Notes: generated from the sequence alone by a model not told the origin. A stretch of 64,000 nt of DNA from Echinicola soli (GCF_006575665.1 NZ_CP041253.1:563501-627500); one strand, 5' to 3'; shown: positions 52,949 to 62,009, counted from the first letter of the stretch. Made by a program: numbers and translations.

Positions 52949-54220
52949 ATGAAAAAATTATTACTATCAACATTAATGGCTGGCGCGTTAGCAGTTGGAG
53001 CTAACGCCCAAGATGACTTCAACAAGTGGTCAATCGATGTTAATGGTGGGTTCAATAAACCAATGGCACCAATGTCGCCAGGTTATTATTCTCCCTCCTT
53101 GAATCTCGGACATGCTGACGTAGGCGTTAGATACATGTTCAACGAGAAATTCGGTGCGAAAGTGGATTATGGTTTTGGTAAATACCAGAACGCAGATGAA
53201 ACGCCATCTTTCGAAACAAATTATTACAGAGTTAACCTACAGGGTGTTGCTAACCTTGCTAGAGTTTTCAATTTCGAAACTTGGACAAACACAGTAGGTC
53301 TATTGACTCACTTCGGTGCCGGTTTCGGAAGAGTAACTCCTCAAGAAAACCAATGGGCTGACTTCAAAGACGACACTTACAACTTCATCTTTGGTTTCAC
53401 TCCACAAGTTAGACTTGGCAACAGAGTATCCCTTAACGGTGACATCAGCATGCTGGTAGCGGGTCGTCAAAACGTAGCTTTTGATGGACACACTTCTATC
53501 ACTCCTGCTGATCCTGGTTACTATGGTGCTAACGCTGTTTCTTGGACCGGTACGTTGGGACTTTCATTCTACCTAGGCGGTAACGATGTTCACGCTGACT
53601 GGTATGTGAGAGAATCTCAGTACGCCACCAAGGACGAGCTGGAAAGCCAAATCGGTGAAATTAAGGATATGCTGAAAGACTCTGATGGTGACGGTGTACC
53701 TGATTACCTGGACAAAGAGCCTAACACTCCTGCTGGTGCAAGAGTAGACTCTCACGGTAGAACACTTGATTCTGACGGTGACGGTATCCCTGATCACTCT
53801 GATGACTGCGCTTTCGTTCCAGGTCCTGCATCTAACAACGGATGCCCAGTAGAAGAAGTTGATGAAACTGACTTCTTCAAGAAAGCGATCAACGAAGGTT
53901 ATGTAAACGTTTACTATGCATTCGACAGTGCTAAGCCACTAGGTTACTCTTCTTCTTCAGTTAATTATGTATCTAACTTCTTGAAGAGAAATCCAGGTGT
54001 AAATGTAGCTATCAAGGGTTATGCTGATGAAATCGGTCCTGATGACTACAACATGAAATTATCTGAGAAAAGAGCTAAAGCAGTTTACGACCTGCTAGTA
54101 GCTGCTGGTATTGACTCATCCAGAATCTCCTATAAAGGATATGGTGAAGACACTAGCGTAGATAAGCAGTCTGCAGATGCTCGTCAGCTTGCAAGAAGAG
54201 CTTCTTTCGAGGTTCAATAA
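52949..54220 (+). CDS. OmpA-family outer membrane protein with thrombospondin type 3 repeats
   Basis: A 423-residue envelope protein. It has a signal peptide (residues 1-20, ending AVGANAQ), an N-terminal 8-strand beta-barrel (to about residue 210), a helical segment (DELESQIGEIKDMLK), two calcium-binding DSDGDGVPDYLD/DSDGDGIPDHSDD thrombospondin type 3 repeats near 235-285, and a C-terminal OmpA domain (about 300-423) that binds peptidoglycan, with the NVAIKGYADEIGPDDYNMKLSEKRAKAVYDLL signature. It is probably a major abundant protein: its promoter is near-perfect, and codon use favours GGT/GCT unlike its neighbours. Confidence 0.95.
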   Translation: MKKLLLSTLMAGALAVGANAQDDFNKWSIDVNGGFNKPMAPMSPGYYSPSLNLGHADVGVRYMFNEKFGAKVDYGFGKYQNADETPSFETNYYRVNLQGVANLARVFNFETWTNTVGLLTHFGAGFGRVTPQENQWADFKDDTYNFIFGFTPQVRLGNRVSLNGDISMLVAGRQNVAFDGHTSITPADPGYYGANAVSWTGTLGLSFYLGGNDVHADWYVRESQYATKDELESQIGEIKDMLKDSDGDGVPDYLDKEPNTPAGARVDSHGRTLDSDGDGIPDHSDDCAFVPGPASNNGCPVEEVDETDFFKKAINEGYVNVYYAFDSAKPLGYSSSSVNYVSNFLKRNPGVNVAIKGYADEIGPDDYNMKLSEKRAKAVYDLLVAAGIDSSRISYKGYGEDTSVDKQSADARQLARRASFEVQ

Positions 54221-54241
54221 AAAAAGCTTAAAGCAATATTT

Positions 54242-54272
54242 AAAACCGGCCTTTTCAGGTCGGTTTTTTTTT
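54242..54272 (+). terminator. Rho-independent terminator of the OmpA gene
   Basis: AAAACCGGCC (54242-54251) pairs with GGTCGGTTTT (54258-54267, one G-T pair), followed by a T-run. Confidence 0.9.
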
Positions 54273-54289
54273 GTTTATTTTTGAGCCAT

Positions 54290-54937
54290 ATGTTTGTACT
54301 CACCGACCAAAACTCCATCGCCAACCATTATCTGGAAGGCCTAAGGGACATCTCCCAGCAGAGCGACCGCCTAAAATTCCGTAGAAACATGGAAAGATTG
54401 GGAGAAATATTAGCATACGAACTCTCTAAATCATTAGAATACAACACCCACACGATCACCACACCATTGGCAGACACGCCGTCCAATAGGCTCAAGGCTT
54501 CTCCTGTGATCATTGCCATCCTTAGAGCGGCTATCCCATTTTATAATGGCGTACTGAACTATTTTGACCAAGCAGACAGCGGCTTTATCGGTGCATTCAG
54601 AAAGGAAGAAACACCTGGTAGTGAAGTAGAAATAGACTTCAGCTATCTGGCGGCTCCAAAAATCGAAGGAAAAGAGATTATCTTAGTAGACCCCATGCTA
54701 GCGACAGGAAAATCGCTGGTCACCAGTGTCCAACAGCTTTTGAAAAATGGAACCCCAAAAAACATTCACATTGCAGCAGCCATTGCAGCACCTGAAGGCC
54801 TGGAATACCTGAAATCCCACCTCGGCATTCCCTATCAATTATGGTTAGGGGCCGTGGATGAAAAACTCAACGAAAAGGCCTACATTGTCCCTGGACTAGG
54901 AGACGCTGGTGATTTATCTTTTGGACCAAAACGCTAA
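54290..54937 (+). CDS. upp: Uracil phosphoribosyltransferase
   Basis: A 215-residue phosphoribosyltransferase that converts uracil and PRPP to UMP. The start MFVLTDQNSIANHYLEGLRD at 54290 is typical; a TTG 9 bases upstream is possible. The PRPP loop is KEIILVDPMLATGKSLVTSVQQL near residue 128 and the uracil-binding PGLGDAGDLSFG motif ends the protein. It is followed 6 bases later by the antiporter gene in a same-strand cluster. Confidence 0.95.
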   Translation: MFVLTDQNSIANHYLEGLRDISQQSDRLKFRRNMERLGEILAYELSKSLEYNTHTITTPLADTPSNRLKASPVIIAILRAAIPFYNGVLNYFDQADSGFIGAFRKEETPGSEVEIDFSYLAAPKIEGKEIILVDPMLATGKSLVTSVQQLLKNGTPKNIHIAAAIAAPEGLEYLKSHLGIPYQLWLGAVDEKLNEKAYIVPGLGDAGDLSFGPKR

Positions 54938-54943
54938 CGAATT

Positions 54944-55873
54944 TTGATTTACACATTGATTATTATTGGCTTCCTCATCCTATTGGCAGGAGGAAAAGCA
55001 CTGGTAGACGGTGCCTCAGCGATAGCTGCTAAACTTGGTATGAGCCCTGGACTAATTGGCATGACGATAGTGGCATTTGGCACTTCTGCACCTGAATTGC
55101 TGGTCAGTGTCACGGCAGCATTGAAAGGCACAAGTGACATTGCAGTAGGCAACGTGGTAGGTTCTAACCTTTCTAATATCTCCTTGGTCCTTGGGATCTC
55201 GGCATTGATTTACCCTATACGACTCAATTTTCAAATACTTAAATTTGATTATTCCTTTACGTTATTTGCCACAATACTATTTTACTTATTGGCACTGAAC
55301 AATTGGATATCCTTATGGGATGGCATTATACTTTTTGCTATATTAATTATTATCAATTGGTTTTACTTCAAAAAATCCAATCAAATCCCAGAGGAATTTT
55401 CGACGGAAGAAGCTGATAAGGCCAAAAGTGAACCGCTCGTAAAATCCATCGGTTATATCCTTGTAGGGATTTTGGGGCTGTATTTTGGAGCTGAATTACT
55501 GGTCAATAATGCCGTGACCCTGGCGCAGGAATACGGCATCAGCGAGCGTATCATTGGCGTGACCATCATCGCCGTTGGAACCAGTTTGCCGGAATTGGCA
55601 ACTTCAGTAATCGCTGCACGAAAAAAAGAAACAGATATTGCCTTAGGAAATATATTGGGCAGCAATATGCAGAACATTCTTTCCATAATTGGTGTTACTG
55701 CTATTATAAAGCCGATTGAAGTAAGTGACCTATTTCTATCAACGGATTTTCTGTGGATGATTGGTTTTACGGTTTTACTGTTCCCTATCATGCGAACAGG
55801 CTATAAAATCAGCCGATTTGAAGGTGGTGTTTTACTGGCTGTTTACGGATTGTACTTAATATTCCTCCTGTGA
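54944..55873 (+). CDS. Calcium/sodium antiporter, CaCA family
   Basis: A 309-residue inner-membrane exchanger of the YrbG type with ten or so helices. The two inverted alpha repeats are clear: GMTIVAFGTSAPELLVSVTAALKG near residue 40, then GNVVGSNLSNISLVLG, and their mirror GVTIIAVGTSLPELATSVIAARK near 205, then GNILGSNMQNILSIIG, containing the acidic ion ligands. It begins with TTG (MIYTLIIIGF), six bases after upp, and overlaps the next gene by 4 bases. Confidence 0.93.
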   Translation: MIYTLIIIGFLILLAGGKALVDGASAIAAKLGMSPGLIGMTIVAFGTSAPELLVSVTAALKGTSDIAVGNVVGSNLSNISLVLGISALIYPIRLNFQILKFDYSFTLFATILFYLLALNNWISLWDGIILFAILIIINWFYFKKSNQIPEEFSTEEADKAKSEPLVKSIGYILVGILGLYFGAELLVNNAVTLAQEYGISERIIGVTIIAVGTSLPELATSVIAARKKETDIALGNILGSNMQNILSIIGVTAIIKPIEVSDLFLSTDFLWMIGFTVLLFPIMRTGYKISRFEGGVLLAVYGLYLIFLL

Positions 55874-56337
55874 GCCAAATGCTTGAATATATTCTCCAAT
55901 TCCTGGCTATTTACGCCGTCTGCCTTTTCAAATTCATCGGAGGGCCTTTACTTGGCAATGCTGCCAACTACAGCATCTTGGAAATTATCTTGGTTACGGT
56001 ATCTGGCATGATGACCAGTGTGGTCGTATTCACCTTTTTAGGAGAGTGGATCAAAACGAACTGGACGATCAAAATTCGAAAGAATAAAAAGAAATTCTCC
56101 CCGAAAACACGCAAGATCATTCAAGTTTGGCAAAAATTTGGAGCAGCAGGTGTAGCAGCCATTACCCCTTTAGTGCTGACTCCCATAGGAGGAACGATTC
56201 TTCTGACTTCCTTTGGAGTGCGGAGAAGGAAGATTTTCTCATACATGCTGCTAAGCGCGATCTGTTGGTCTTTTATCCTTGGAATGTCCATCAACCAACT
56301 CATGAAAATCCCCTTTTTAAAGCAATTAATCGGGTGA
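55870..56337 (+). CDS. Small integral membrane protein (155 aa)
   Basis: A 155-residue protein with about four membrane helices (ILQFLAIYAVCLFKFIGGPLLG, IILVTVSGMMTSVVVFTFLGEW, FGAAGVAAITPLVLTPIGGTILLTSF and YMLLSAICWSFILGMSIN), resembling small multidrug-export/DedA-like proteins. A basic cytoplasmic loop (KIRKNKKKFSPKTRK) lies in the middle. The GTG start overlaps the antiporter stop by 4 bases, so the two are translationally coupled. Its 3' end overlaps the convergent serine dehydratase gene by 12 bases. Function is unknown. Confidence 0.75.
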   Translation: MSQMLEYILQFLAIYAVCLFKFIGGPLLGNAANYSILEIILVTVSGMMTSVVVFTFLGEWIKTNWTIKIRKNKKKFSPKTRKIIQVWQKFGAAGVAAITPLVLTPIGGTILLTSFGVRRRKIFSYMLLSAICWSFILGMSINQLMKIPFLKQLIG

Positions 56338-57234
56338 TTCTTCATCAGGGAGCATTTCGATATCCTGAATCAGCACTTTCTTCGCAATTCCTTTGCCCGT
56401 CAGGGTAGCAGCCAATCCACCTAAAGCAGTCTCTTTATACTTGCTCTCCATGCTGGAACCTATCTCCCCCATGGCTTCTACACATTCATCCACTGGAATA
56501 ACACCACTCACATCTGCCAGGGCGATTTGTGCAGAGCTATTGGCAATGGCCGCAGCACTGGCATTTCTCACCACACAAGGTATCTCCACAAGCCCGGCAA
56601 CCGGATCACAAACCAATCCCAGCATACACTGGATCGTAATGGCCACTGCATTAAAAACCTGATCCGTATTACCGCCCAAACAATAGACCATCGCTCCGGA
56701 TGCCATGGCAGCTGCAGAGCCTGTCTCCGCCTGACAACCTCCTACGGCCCCGGCCAAACTGGCGTTCTGCTCGATGATCAAAGCAACCCCGGCACCGATC
56801 AAAAGTCCCTCCAGGACCTTTTCATCGTCCAAGCCATGGATCTCCTGTAAGGTGTACAGCGTACCCGGTAAAATACCCGATGCACCCGCCGTAGGTGCTG
56901 CCACCACCCTTCCCATACAACTGTTCACTTCTTTGGCAGCCAATGCCCTCGAAATCAGCCGTTGGAATTCAGGGGACAATACCGATAGTGGATGATTGTA
57001 TACTTTCTTTGCGCCGTTGTTGATCATACCTGACCGCGAAACCATTTCCTCCTTGAGGCCTGTTTCCACTGCATCCTTCATGACTTTATAGGCACTGAGC
57101 AGTCCATCCCATATTTCTTTCTCGGATTTCCCCCTCTGCTCCTTTTCATATTCCATTACTGGGGCGTAAAGCGGGACTTCTTTCTCTTCACAGTAAGCTT
57201 TCCAGCCACTAAAAGTCTCAAATAGGTAACTCAT
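56326..57234 (-). CDS. sdaAA: L-serine dehydratase, iron-sulfur-dependent alpha domain
   Basis: A 302-residue L-serine ammonia-lyase alpha subunit/domain that deaminates serine to pyruvate using a 4Fe-4S cluster. The family stretch is ARALAAKEVNSCMGRVVAAPTAGASGILPGTLYTL near residue 90, GGCQAETGSAAAMASGAMVYCLGG near 165 and MLGLVCDPVAGLVEIPCVVRNASAAAIA near 205, which contain the cluster cysteines. A separate beta domain gene (SdaAB) is not adjacent. The C-terminus is extended (KKVLIQDIEMLPDEESPD). It overlaps the convergent small membrane protein gene by 12 bases. Confidence 0.9.
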   Translation of the reverse strand: MSYLFETFSGWKAYCEEKEVPLYAPVMEYEKEQRGKSEKEIWDGLLSAYKVMKDAVETGLKEEMVSRSGMINNGAKKVYNHPLSVLSPEFQRLISRALAAKEVNSCMGRVVAAPTAGASGILPGTLYTLQEIHGLDDEKVLEGLLIGAGVALIIEQNASLAGAVGGCQAETGSAAAMASGAMVYCLGGNTDQVFNAVAITIQCMLGLVCDPVAGLVEIPCVVRNASAAAIANSSAQIALADVSGVIPVDECVEAMGEIGSSMESKYKETALGGLAATLTGKGIAKKVLIQDIEMLPDEESPD

Positions 57235-57639
57235 TTCCTCAGGGTTTATATTCTACTGTCAAATTTCCACATTGCTCTGTACAAAACAAATTCCAATGAT
57301 TAATTCTTTCTGAACGCCTTACCAAATACGAAATTCTCCAATCATAACACCCTTTTTAATCCCAAAAGGATATCCATCGTGAGACGTGCCCCAAATAGCA
57401 TTTATTTGACGATAAGCATCCCATAGCAATCAAATGGAACCAAGCAATATTTCTGGGAAACGAGAAATTTCTAGGTGGCTATGGTAAGCATATTTATCTT
57501 TGATTTAGCTATAGGAATGCGTGCTCCGGTATAAAAAAATCAGTGCAAACATTATTAATCTGCACCATCTGCGAGCTATCGAAACCAACCCTAATCCCCC
57601 AAACTTTTTCACTTGACCCATCAAATGTCAAATGAGCAC
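57235..57639. repeat. Intergenic stretch with dispersed repeat family 2, copy 2
   Basis: No gene. 57530-57622 is a reverse-orientation copy of the repeat at 39676-39768: read leftward it gives GGGTCAAGTGAAAAAGTTTG, AGGGTTGGTTTCGATAGC and CGCAGATGGTGCAGAT. Upstream, CCATAGC (57421-57427) and GCTATGG (57477-57483) can pair around an inner ATTTCT/AGAAAT stem. Confidence 0.7.
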
Positions 57640-57672
57640 AAAAAAAGCCTCCTACTTGAAGAAGCAGGAGGC
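57640..57672 (-). terminator. Rho-independent terminator of the sigma/anti-sigma/FKBP operon
   Basis: GCCTCCTACTT (57647-57657) pairs with GAGCAGGAGGC-type bases (57662-57672) with one mismatch. Read leftward it ends in a T-run (A-run at 57640-57646). Confidence 0.8.
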
Positions 57673-57701
57673 CTAAATCCTATTTGGGTAATAAGCATCT
57701 A

Positions 57702-58661
57702 TCAATTGATGCTTTTGATCTCTGCGGTGAACAATACTGGCGTAAAGGGTCTCAGAATGACAGAAAGAAAGCCTTTTTCATAATAGTCCTCCCGAATAGC
57801 ATCAGGAAGCACCTGTGCGGTATTGCCAAATGCCGATGCCGATGGTGAAATGATCTCCACTTCTGCTCCTTTATGCAAATCCTTAAATCCTATGTTGAGA
57901 AATTGGTAGTTATCCTCGTCGCCTAGCTTGGTGGTCACGGTATTGTCTGTAACCTTTGAGAAAGGGTCCTCTTCGCCCAGCGCAAACATCTCGAACGTAA
58001 AGCCTAGAGTATTGCCATTTTTGCTGGCTTCGGAATTTTCATCTCCAGCATCTACCACTCTCACATATACACCATCTTCCACCTTCTCAAAACCTTCCAG
58101 GTTCTCTTGTGCGATATATTCCTGGATCATATTGTCTTCGATAGCAGCCACTTCTTGGGGCGCAAATATCTTCTCAAAGTGTACCGTAATTTTCATATGG
58201 GAATACTGTGGAAATAACTGACCATAACTGTAATCCGAATACGCCAGATAAGACGGCACATAAAGCACCAATGTCTCTCCTAGCTCTGCCAATGACACTG
58301 ACGAGTTTACAGCTATAGGTGCCAAAGTTTGCTGTCCTACATCATACTTAAACTTAATAGGTGCACCATCCTCTTCGGTATGACTATCGATAAATGACCC
58401 ATCCAAGGTTTCCATCTCATAGTAAATACCTATGATGTCGTCGTCATTAAATTTCTGTCCATCTTCCACATCCTCTTCCCTTGTATAATAATAACCTGCT
58501 GAAGACTGCTCGGCATCAATTCCATTTTGGCTAATATAGTTAGCCAACTCCTGATTTTCGCGCTTCACCTGCTTTTGGTACTCTGTTTCTTTGTCCTGAA
58601 GACAAGAGGACATCAGTGCCGCTAAGGACACTACGAATGCGGTTGTTAAAACTCTTTTCAT
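57702..58661 (-). CDS. Lipoprotein with two FKBP-like peptidyl-prolyl isomerase domains
   Basis: A 319-residue lipoprotein; residues 1-20 form the signal with lipobox LMSSC. Two FKBP-like domains follow, about residues 45-170 and 195-318. Each has the typical opening (SSAGYYYTREEDVEDGQKFNDDDIIGIYYEMETLDGSFIDS; EKVEDGVYVRVVDAGDE...NTLGFTFEMFAL) and a closing strand (MKITVHFEKI; LFTAEIKSIN). Several catalytic aromatic residues of FKBP are not obvious, so it may be a chaperone rather than an isomerase. It follows the anti-sigma gene by about 20 bases in the same operon, suggesting an envelope folding role under sigma control. Confidence 0.8.
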   Translation of the reverse strand: MKRVLTTAFVVSLAALMSSCLQDKETEYQKQVKRENQELANYISQNGIDAEQSSAGYYYTREEDVEDGQKFNDDDIIGIYYEMETLDGSFIDSHTEEDGAPIKFKYDVGQQTLAPIAVNSSVSLAELGETLVLYVPSYLAYSDYSYGQLFPQYSHMKITVHFEKIFAPQEVAAIEDNMIQEYIAQENLEGFEKVEDGVYVRVVDAGDENSEASKNGNTLGFTFEMFALGEEDPFSKVTDNTVTTKLGDEDNYQFLNIGFKDLHKGAEVEIISPSASAFGNTAQVLPDAIREDYYEKGFLSVILRPFTPVLFTAEIKSIN

Positions 58662-58680
58662 GTGTTGGTTAGTTTAATTA

Positions 58681-60066
58681 TTATTTTTTGAACTGAAAAT
58701 TCATTCTCAAATTCACCCCTCCAATTGAAAACTGCTGATTGGTAAAAGTTAGGTTACCAAGGGGCAGTTTATAATACGGCTCTATGGAAAGGAAGGTGCC
58801 ATTGCTAAGGTTATATTCATATCCAAAGGATAAATTCAGCATTTTCCCAAGATCCACATTTGACTGCTCACTATTAGGAGTGTATTCCTGTGAGTATTCT
58901 TGTATAGACTCACTAAATTGTAACGCCCCCGTAAAGTCCTCGGTAAACTTGGATGCCACAGCAAAGGTCTCCACTCCTTTTTGATCAAAATAAATCATGC
59001 TGGAGAGCCCTGTAATCAAGAACACATTGGCCTTGGATTTATCCATTACTTTGTATTTAATGTTTATGGGGATGTCCAGGCCATAATAGCTCATGGTATA
59101 TTCAGACCCCAAATAATCATTGGTAACAGCATATGATGCTTCATTAGGCGCTGCACTGCTCACAGCACGCATTTGCATGGATTCAGGAAGCTTGTTCAAT
59201 GTCTCCGGTTCAAACTGCTGATGGGCATAATTCACCCCTACATCCAGCTTTATCCTATCACTGATTGAAAACTCCGAAACTACCCCTGCCCCCAGTTGCA
59301 TGCCGGATGTAGCATTAGAGGCCGTCTGTGGCCCCGCCTGTACACCCAATCTGACAAGGCTTTCATTACCTTGATCATTCTTGATAATCGTATTGGTATT
59401 TTTAGTGGTCTTCCCATTATTATCTCCTTCTTTCCACTCATCCACCCAGCTTTGCGCTACTTGCTCATCCATATAGGTACTTCTTGGCTGACCAGCCGGA
59501 CGAGTATTGGCTACTGATTTATCAATTTTCGCCTGAGACTCCCTATCCAAACGTGATGCAGCCCCAGCTATCGGATCAGGAGAATGCATAAGGAGCGGAT
59601 CATAGGTATCGAAATCAGGCTCACGCGACAGGGCAATTGGTGCAGAAGTCATCCTTTGGACACCTTTATTGATATCGCTTCTTTCTTCAGAATTCTCCAA
59701 AGATGTTTTAGGGACTGATGCCAGTGCCGGTTTCTTCATTTCTTCCACTTGTCCTTTAGTAGAGTCCTCGATGGGTTTCAGTATCTCATCCAGCTTCTTG
59801 CTCTTTTTGGCAATACTGCCTTTCAGATCAGTCACCCCTTTTTCGATCTCTTTTTCATATGGATAGAAGACAAACAGTAGTGTCATCGACGCAGCAATGG
59901 CAGACATAATAAATGGCCATAACACCAACTTTTTACGCTTGGTCGGTTTGTTGAAATAGACTTGGGAAAATTTTTCCCACTCTACCTGATCAAAGCTCTC
60001 TTCATGGTGGTCGAAGGAGTTCTTGATCTTCTCCACAAGCCGTTTATCGAACTGCTCCTTCATCAT
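58681..60066 (-). CDS. Dual-membrane anti-sigma/beta-barrel fusion protein
   Basis: A 461-residue protein with an unusual architecture. Residues 1-46 are cytoplasmic and helical (KRLVEKIKNSFDHHEESFDQVEWEKFSQVYFNK), as in the sigma-binding end of anti-sigma factors. One inner-membrane helix is at about 47-69 (LVLWPFIMSAIAASMTLLFVFY). A polar, low-complexity linker of about 165 residues follows, long enough to cross the periplasm. Residues 236-461 form an outer-membrane beta-barrel of the PorT/OmpW-like type (VRLGVQAGPQTASN, then LGAGVVSEFSISDRIKLDVGVNYAH, ending GGVNLRMNFQFKK). This matches the dual membrane-spanning anti-sigma (Dma) proteins known from Bacteroides. It overlaps the sigma gene by 23 bases, so it probably holds that sigma factor and senses outer-membrane state. 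Confidence 0.85.
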   Translation of the reverse strand: MMKEQFDKRLVEKIKNSFDHHEESFDQVEWEKFSQVYFNKPTKRKKLVLWPFIMSAIAASMTLLFVFYPYEKEIEKGVTDLKGSIAKKSKKLDEILKPIEDSTKGQVEEMKKPALASVPKTSLENSEERSDINKGVQRMTSAPIALSREPDFDTYDPLLMHSPDPIAGAASRLDRESQAKIDKSVANTRPAGQPRSTYMDEQVAQSWVDEWKEGDNNGKTTKNTNTIIKNDQGNESLVRLGVQAGPQTASNATSGMQLGAGVVSEFSISDRIKLDVGVNYAHQQFEPETLNKLPESMQMRAVSSAAPNEASYAVTNDYLGSEYTMSYYGLDIPINIKYKVMDKSKANVFLITGLSSMIYFDQKGVETFAVASKFTEDFTGALQFSESIQEYSQEYTPNSEQSNVDLGKMLNLSFGYEYNLSNGTFLSIEPYYKLPLGNLTFTNQQFSIGGVNLRMNFQFKK

Positions 60067-60592
60067 TTATTCGGTTTAACTCTGTTATTTTATCTCTTAA
60101 TCGCTGCTTGGCACGTGCCAGGTATGTCCTGCTCGTACTGGCAGGTATATCCAAAGATTCTCCAATCTCATTGTGATTATATCCCTCAATTTCATACATG
60201 TTAAAGATGATTCGCATCACCTCTGGCAAATCCCGAAGGGCTCCGAGGATGTCCTCTTTTGATAGCTCATCGATTATGGAAGCATCGTAGGTTTTTGCCG
60301 ACGCTTTTTCGATTTCCATCACCGCATAGTGCTTGACATTCTTTCGGTAATAGTCTATTGAAGTATTGATCACTATCCTTCGAAACCATGCCTTAAAAGA
60401 GCTGTTTTCCGAATACTGCTGTATCCGATCAAACGCTTTCATAAAGCTGTCGTTCACGATTTCACATGCTTCTTCCCGGCTATTGGAATACCTCAGCGAA
60501 ATGCTCATAGCATACCCGTAAAAATGCTTATAAAGCATTTCCAGGGCTTTGGGCTTACCATCTTTGGCTTCTTGAATGAGGTATTGGTCCAA
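60044..60592 (-). CDS. ECF-type RNA polymerase sigma factor
   Basis: A 182-residue sigma-70-family ECF factor. Sigma region 2 spans residues 10-80 (KALEMLYKHFYGYAMSISLRYSNSREEACEIVNDSFMKAFDRI, then NSSFKAWFRRIVINTSIDYYRK). Region 4 spans about 115-170 (LPEVMRIIFNMYEIEGYNHNEIGESLDIPASTSRTYLARAKQRLRD), with the -35-binding helix. No N-terminal extension is present. Its stop overlaps the start of the dual-membrane anti-sigma gene, the usual sigma-anti-sigma coupling. A regulon cannot be told from the window, but the operon itself is a likely target. Confidence 0.94.
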   Translation of the reverse strand: MDQYLIQEAKDGKPKALEMLYKHFYGYAMSISLRYSNSREEACEIVNDSFMKAFDRIQQYSENSSFKAWFRRIVINTSIDYYRKNVKHYAVMEIEKASAKTYDASIIDELSKEDILGALRDLPEVMRIIFNMYEIEGYNHNEIGESLDIPASTSRTYLARAKQRLRDKITELNRINDEGAVR

Positions 60593-60745
60593 TCGACTGG
60601 ATTTTATATGCTATGTTTACTTACAAGACGACAGCTAATCAAAAAATGCTACAACCTTTAAAAAAATATTTTAACACTCATTTTTTACCACCGTTACAGA
60701 TATACATTAAGGCGATTAAATATCTCCGCCGTAATACGTAAATTA

Positions 60746-61150
60746 TTAAAAATTAAAGTTGACCGTTTGCTTCACCTCCTCAGAAAGGCTTAAAGCCACA
60801 GGACAGGTTTTTGCAGCATTTTTTAACTTCTGTAGAAGTTTCTGATCATCCAATGGATTCTCCCATGAAAAGTCAATAATGATTTCTTTGATTTTTCTGG
60901 GGTTGCTATCCATTACCTTGGTAACTTCCCAGGTCAAGCCCTCAAGATCTTCTCCTTCCCGCTGCGCCACAATCCCCATAATGGTCACCATACAGCTTCC
61001 CAGGGCAGATGCCACCAGGTCAGTAGGAGAAAATGCTTCCCCCTTACCATTGTTATCCACCGGAGCGTCAGTGATGATTTCCCTGCCAGATTGCAAATGC
61101 CGGGAGCTAGTTCGTAGATTTTCGAGGTAGGTGCTTTTAATAGTAGGCAT
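60746..61150 (-). CDS. OsmC/Ohr-family peroxide-reducing protein
   Basis: A 134-residue OsmC-family thiol peroxidase. The two catalytic cysteines are in LGSCMVTIMGIVAQ near residue 53 and KTCPVALSLSEEV near 115, as expected for organic-hydroperoxide reduction; the active-site Glu lies in between (REGEDLEGLTWEVTKV). The protein is of normal length for the OsmC branch. It is a single leftward gene, divergent from the 61219 gene across 68 bases. Confidence 0.9.
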   Translation of the reverse strand: MPTIKSTYLENLRTSSRHLQSGREIITDAPVDNNGKGEAFSPTDLVASALGSCMVTIMGIVAQREGEDLEGLTWEVTKVMDSNPRKIKEIIIDFSWENPLDDQKLLQKLKNAAKTCPVALSLSEEVKQTVNFNF

Positions 61151-61218
61151 AAACCTTTATTTTTATTTGAAGTTATCTAACATATAAAGCAAAATTAGCG
61201 TATAATTCCTTAGAACAT

Positions 61219-61950
61219 ATGACAAAAGGAACAAAATATCTTATCCTCCTACTGCTACTGGCCGCACCGCACTTTTTAATGGGCCAAGGTAGAGAAGCCG
61301 GAGACTATGATTATGACAAAGAAGTCTTATTCGGTATTAACAAAAACACCAATGGGGGGCTGATCGGAGGATTATACCTAAAAATAGGATCCAGGATTAC
61401 CGAGAATAACTTTCAGTTTTTTTCCCTGGAAATGGCCAATGTAAAAAACCCAAAAGAAGCACGCTACAGCACCACCCTCGGTAATAGCTTTATTTATGGA
61501 AAATCAAACTACCTCTATAGCATCAGGCCCCAATATGGGCGCGAATTGATCCTCTTTAAAAAAGCCCCTCAAAAAGGGGTGCAAGTATCCGTACTCTCTG
61601 CCATCGGACCAAGTTTGGGCATCGTCGCACCCTATTACATTGAATATTATGTATCGAGCAACCAAACCGTTCGTGAGCAATACAACCCTGAAAGACACCC
61701 TTCACTTTCCTATTTCTTAGGACCGGGACACTTATTTGAAGGATTGGGAGAATCAGAGTTAGCGATCGGAGCAAATGTAAAAGCAGCCCTGTCCTTTGAA
61801 TTTGGGGTTTTTAAATCTAATGTTACCGGATTGGAACTAGGATATGAACTGGAAGGTTTTACTAAAGAGATTCCCCTGATGCCCACTACAGAAAACCGGC
61901 AAATATTCCAGTCGGCTTACTTCACGCTCTTCTACGGCTTCAGGAAATAA
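61219..61950 (+). CDS. Exported protein of unknown function, probable outer-membrane barrel
   Basis: A 243-residue protein with a signal peptide (residues 1-22, ending LMGQ) and many alternating-pattern strands (GLIGGLYLKIGSRITENNFQFFSLEMANVKNPKEARYST, then GANVKAALSFEFGVFKSNVTGLELGYELEGF), ending in an aromatic-rich strand (FQSAYFTLFYGFRK). This fits a small outer-membrane beta-barrel. No specific family is recognised. It lies 60 bases before lipA on the same strand. Confidence 0.7.
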   Translation: MTKGTKYLILLLLLAAPHFLMGQGREAGDYDYDKEVLFGINKNTNGGLIGGLYLKIGSRITENNFQFFSLEMANVKNPKEARYSTTLGNSFIYGKSNYLYSIRPQYGRELILFKKAPQKGVQVSVLSAIGPSLGIVAPYYIEYYVSSNQTVREQYNPERHPSLSYFLGPGHLFEGLGESELAIGANVKAALSFEFGVFKSNVTGLELGYELEGFTKEIPLMPTTENRQIFQSAYFTLFYGFRK

Positions 61951-62009
61951 ACCATTAATTGGTTTTGCTGTAACAAAACCTTAATTTTGCGACAAGTTAA
62001 GATAGTGAG

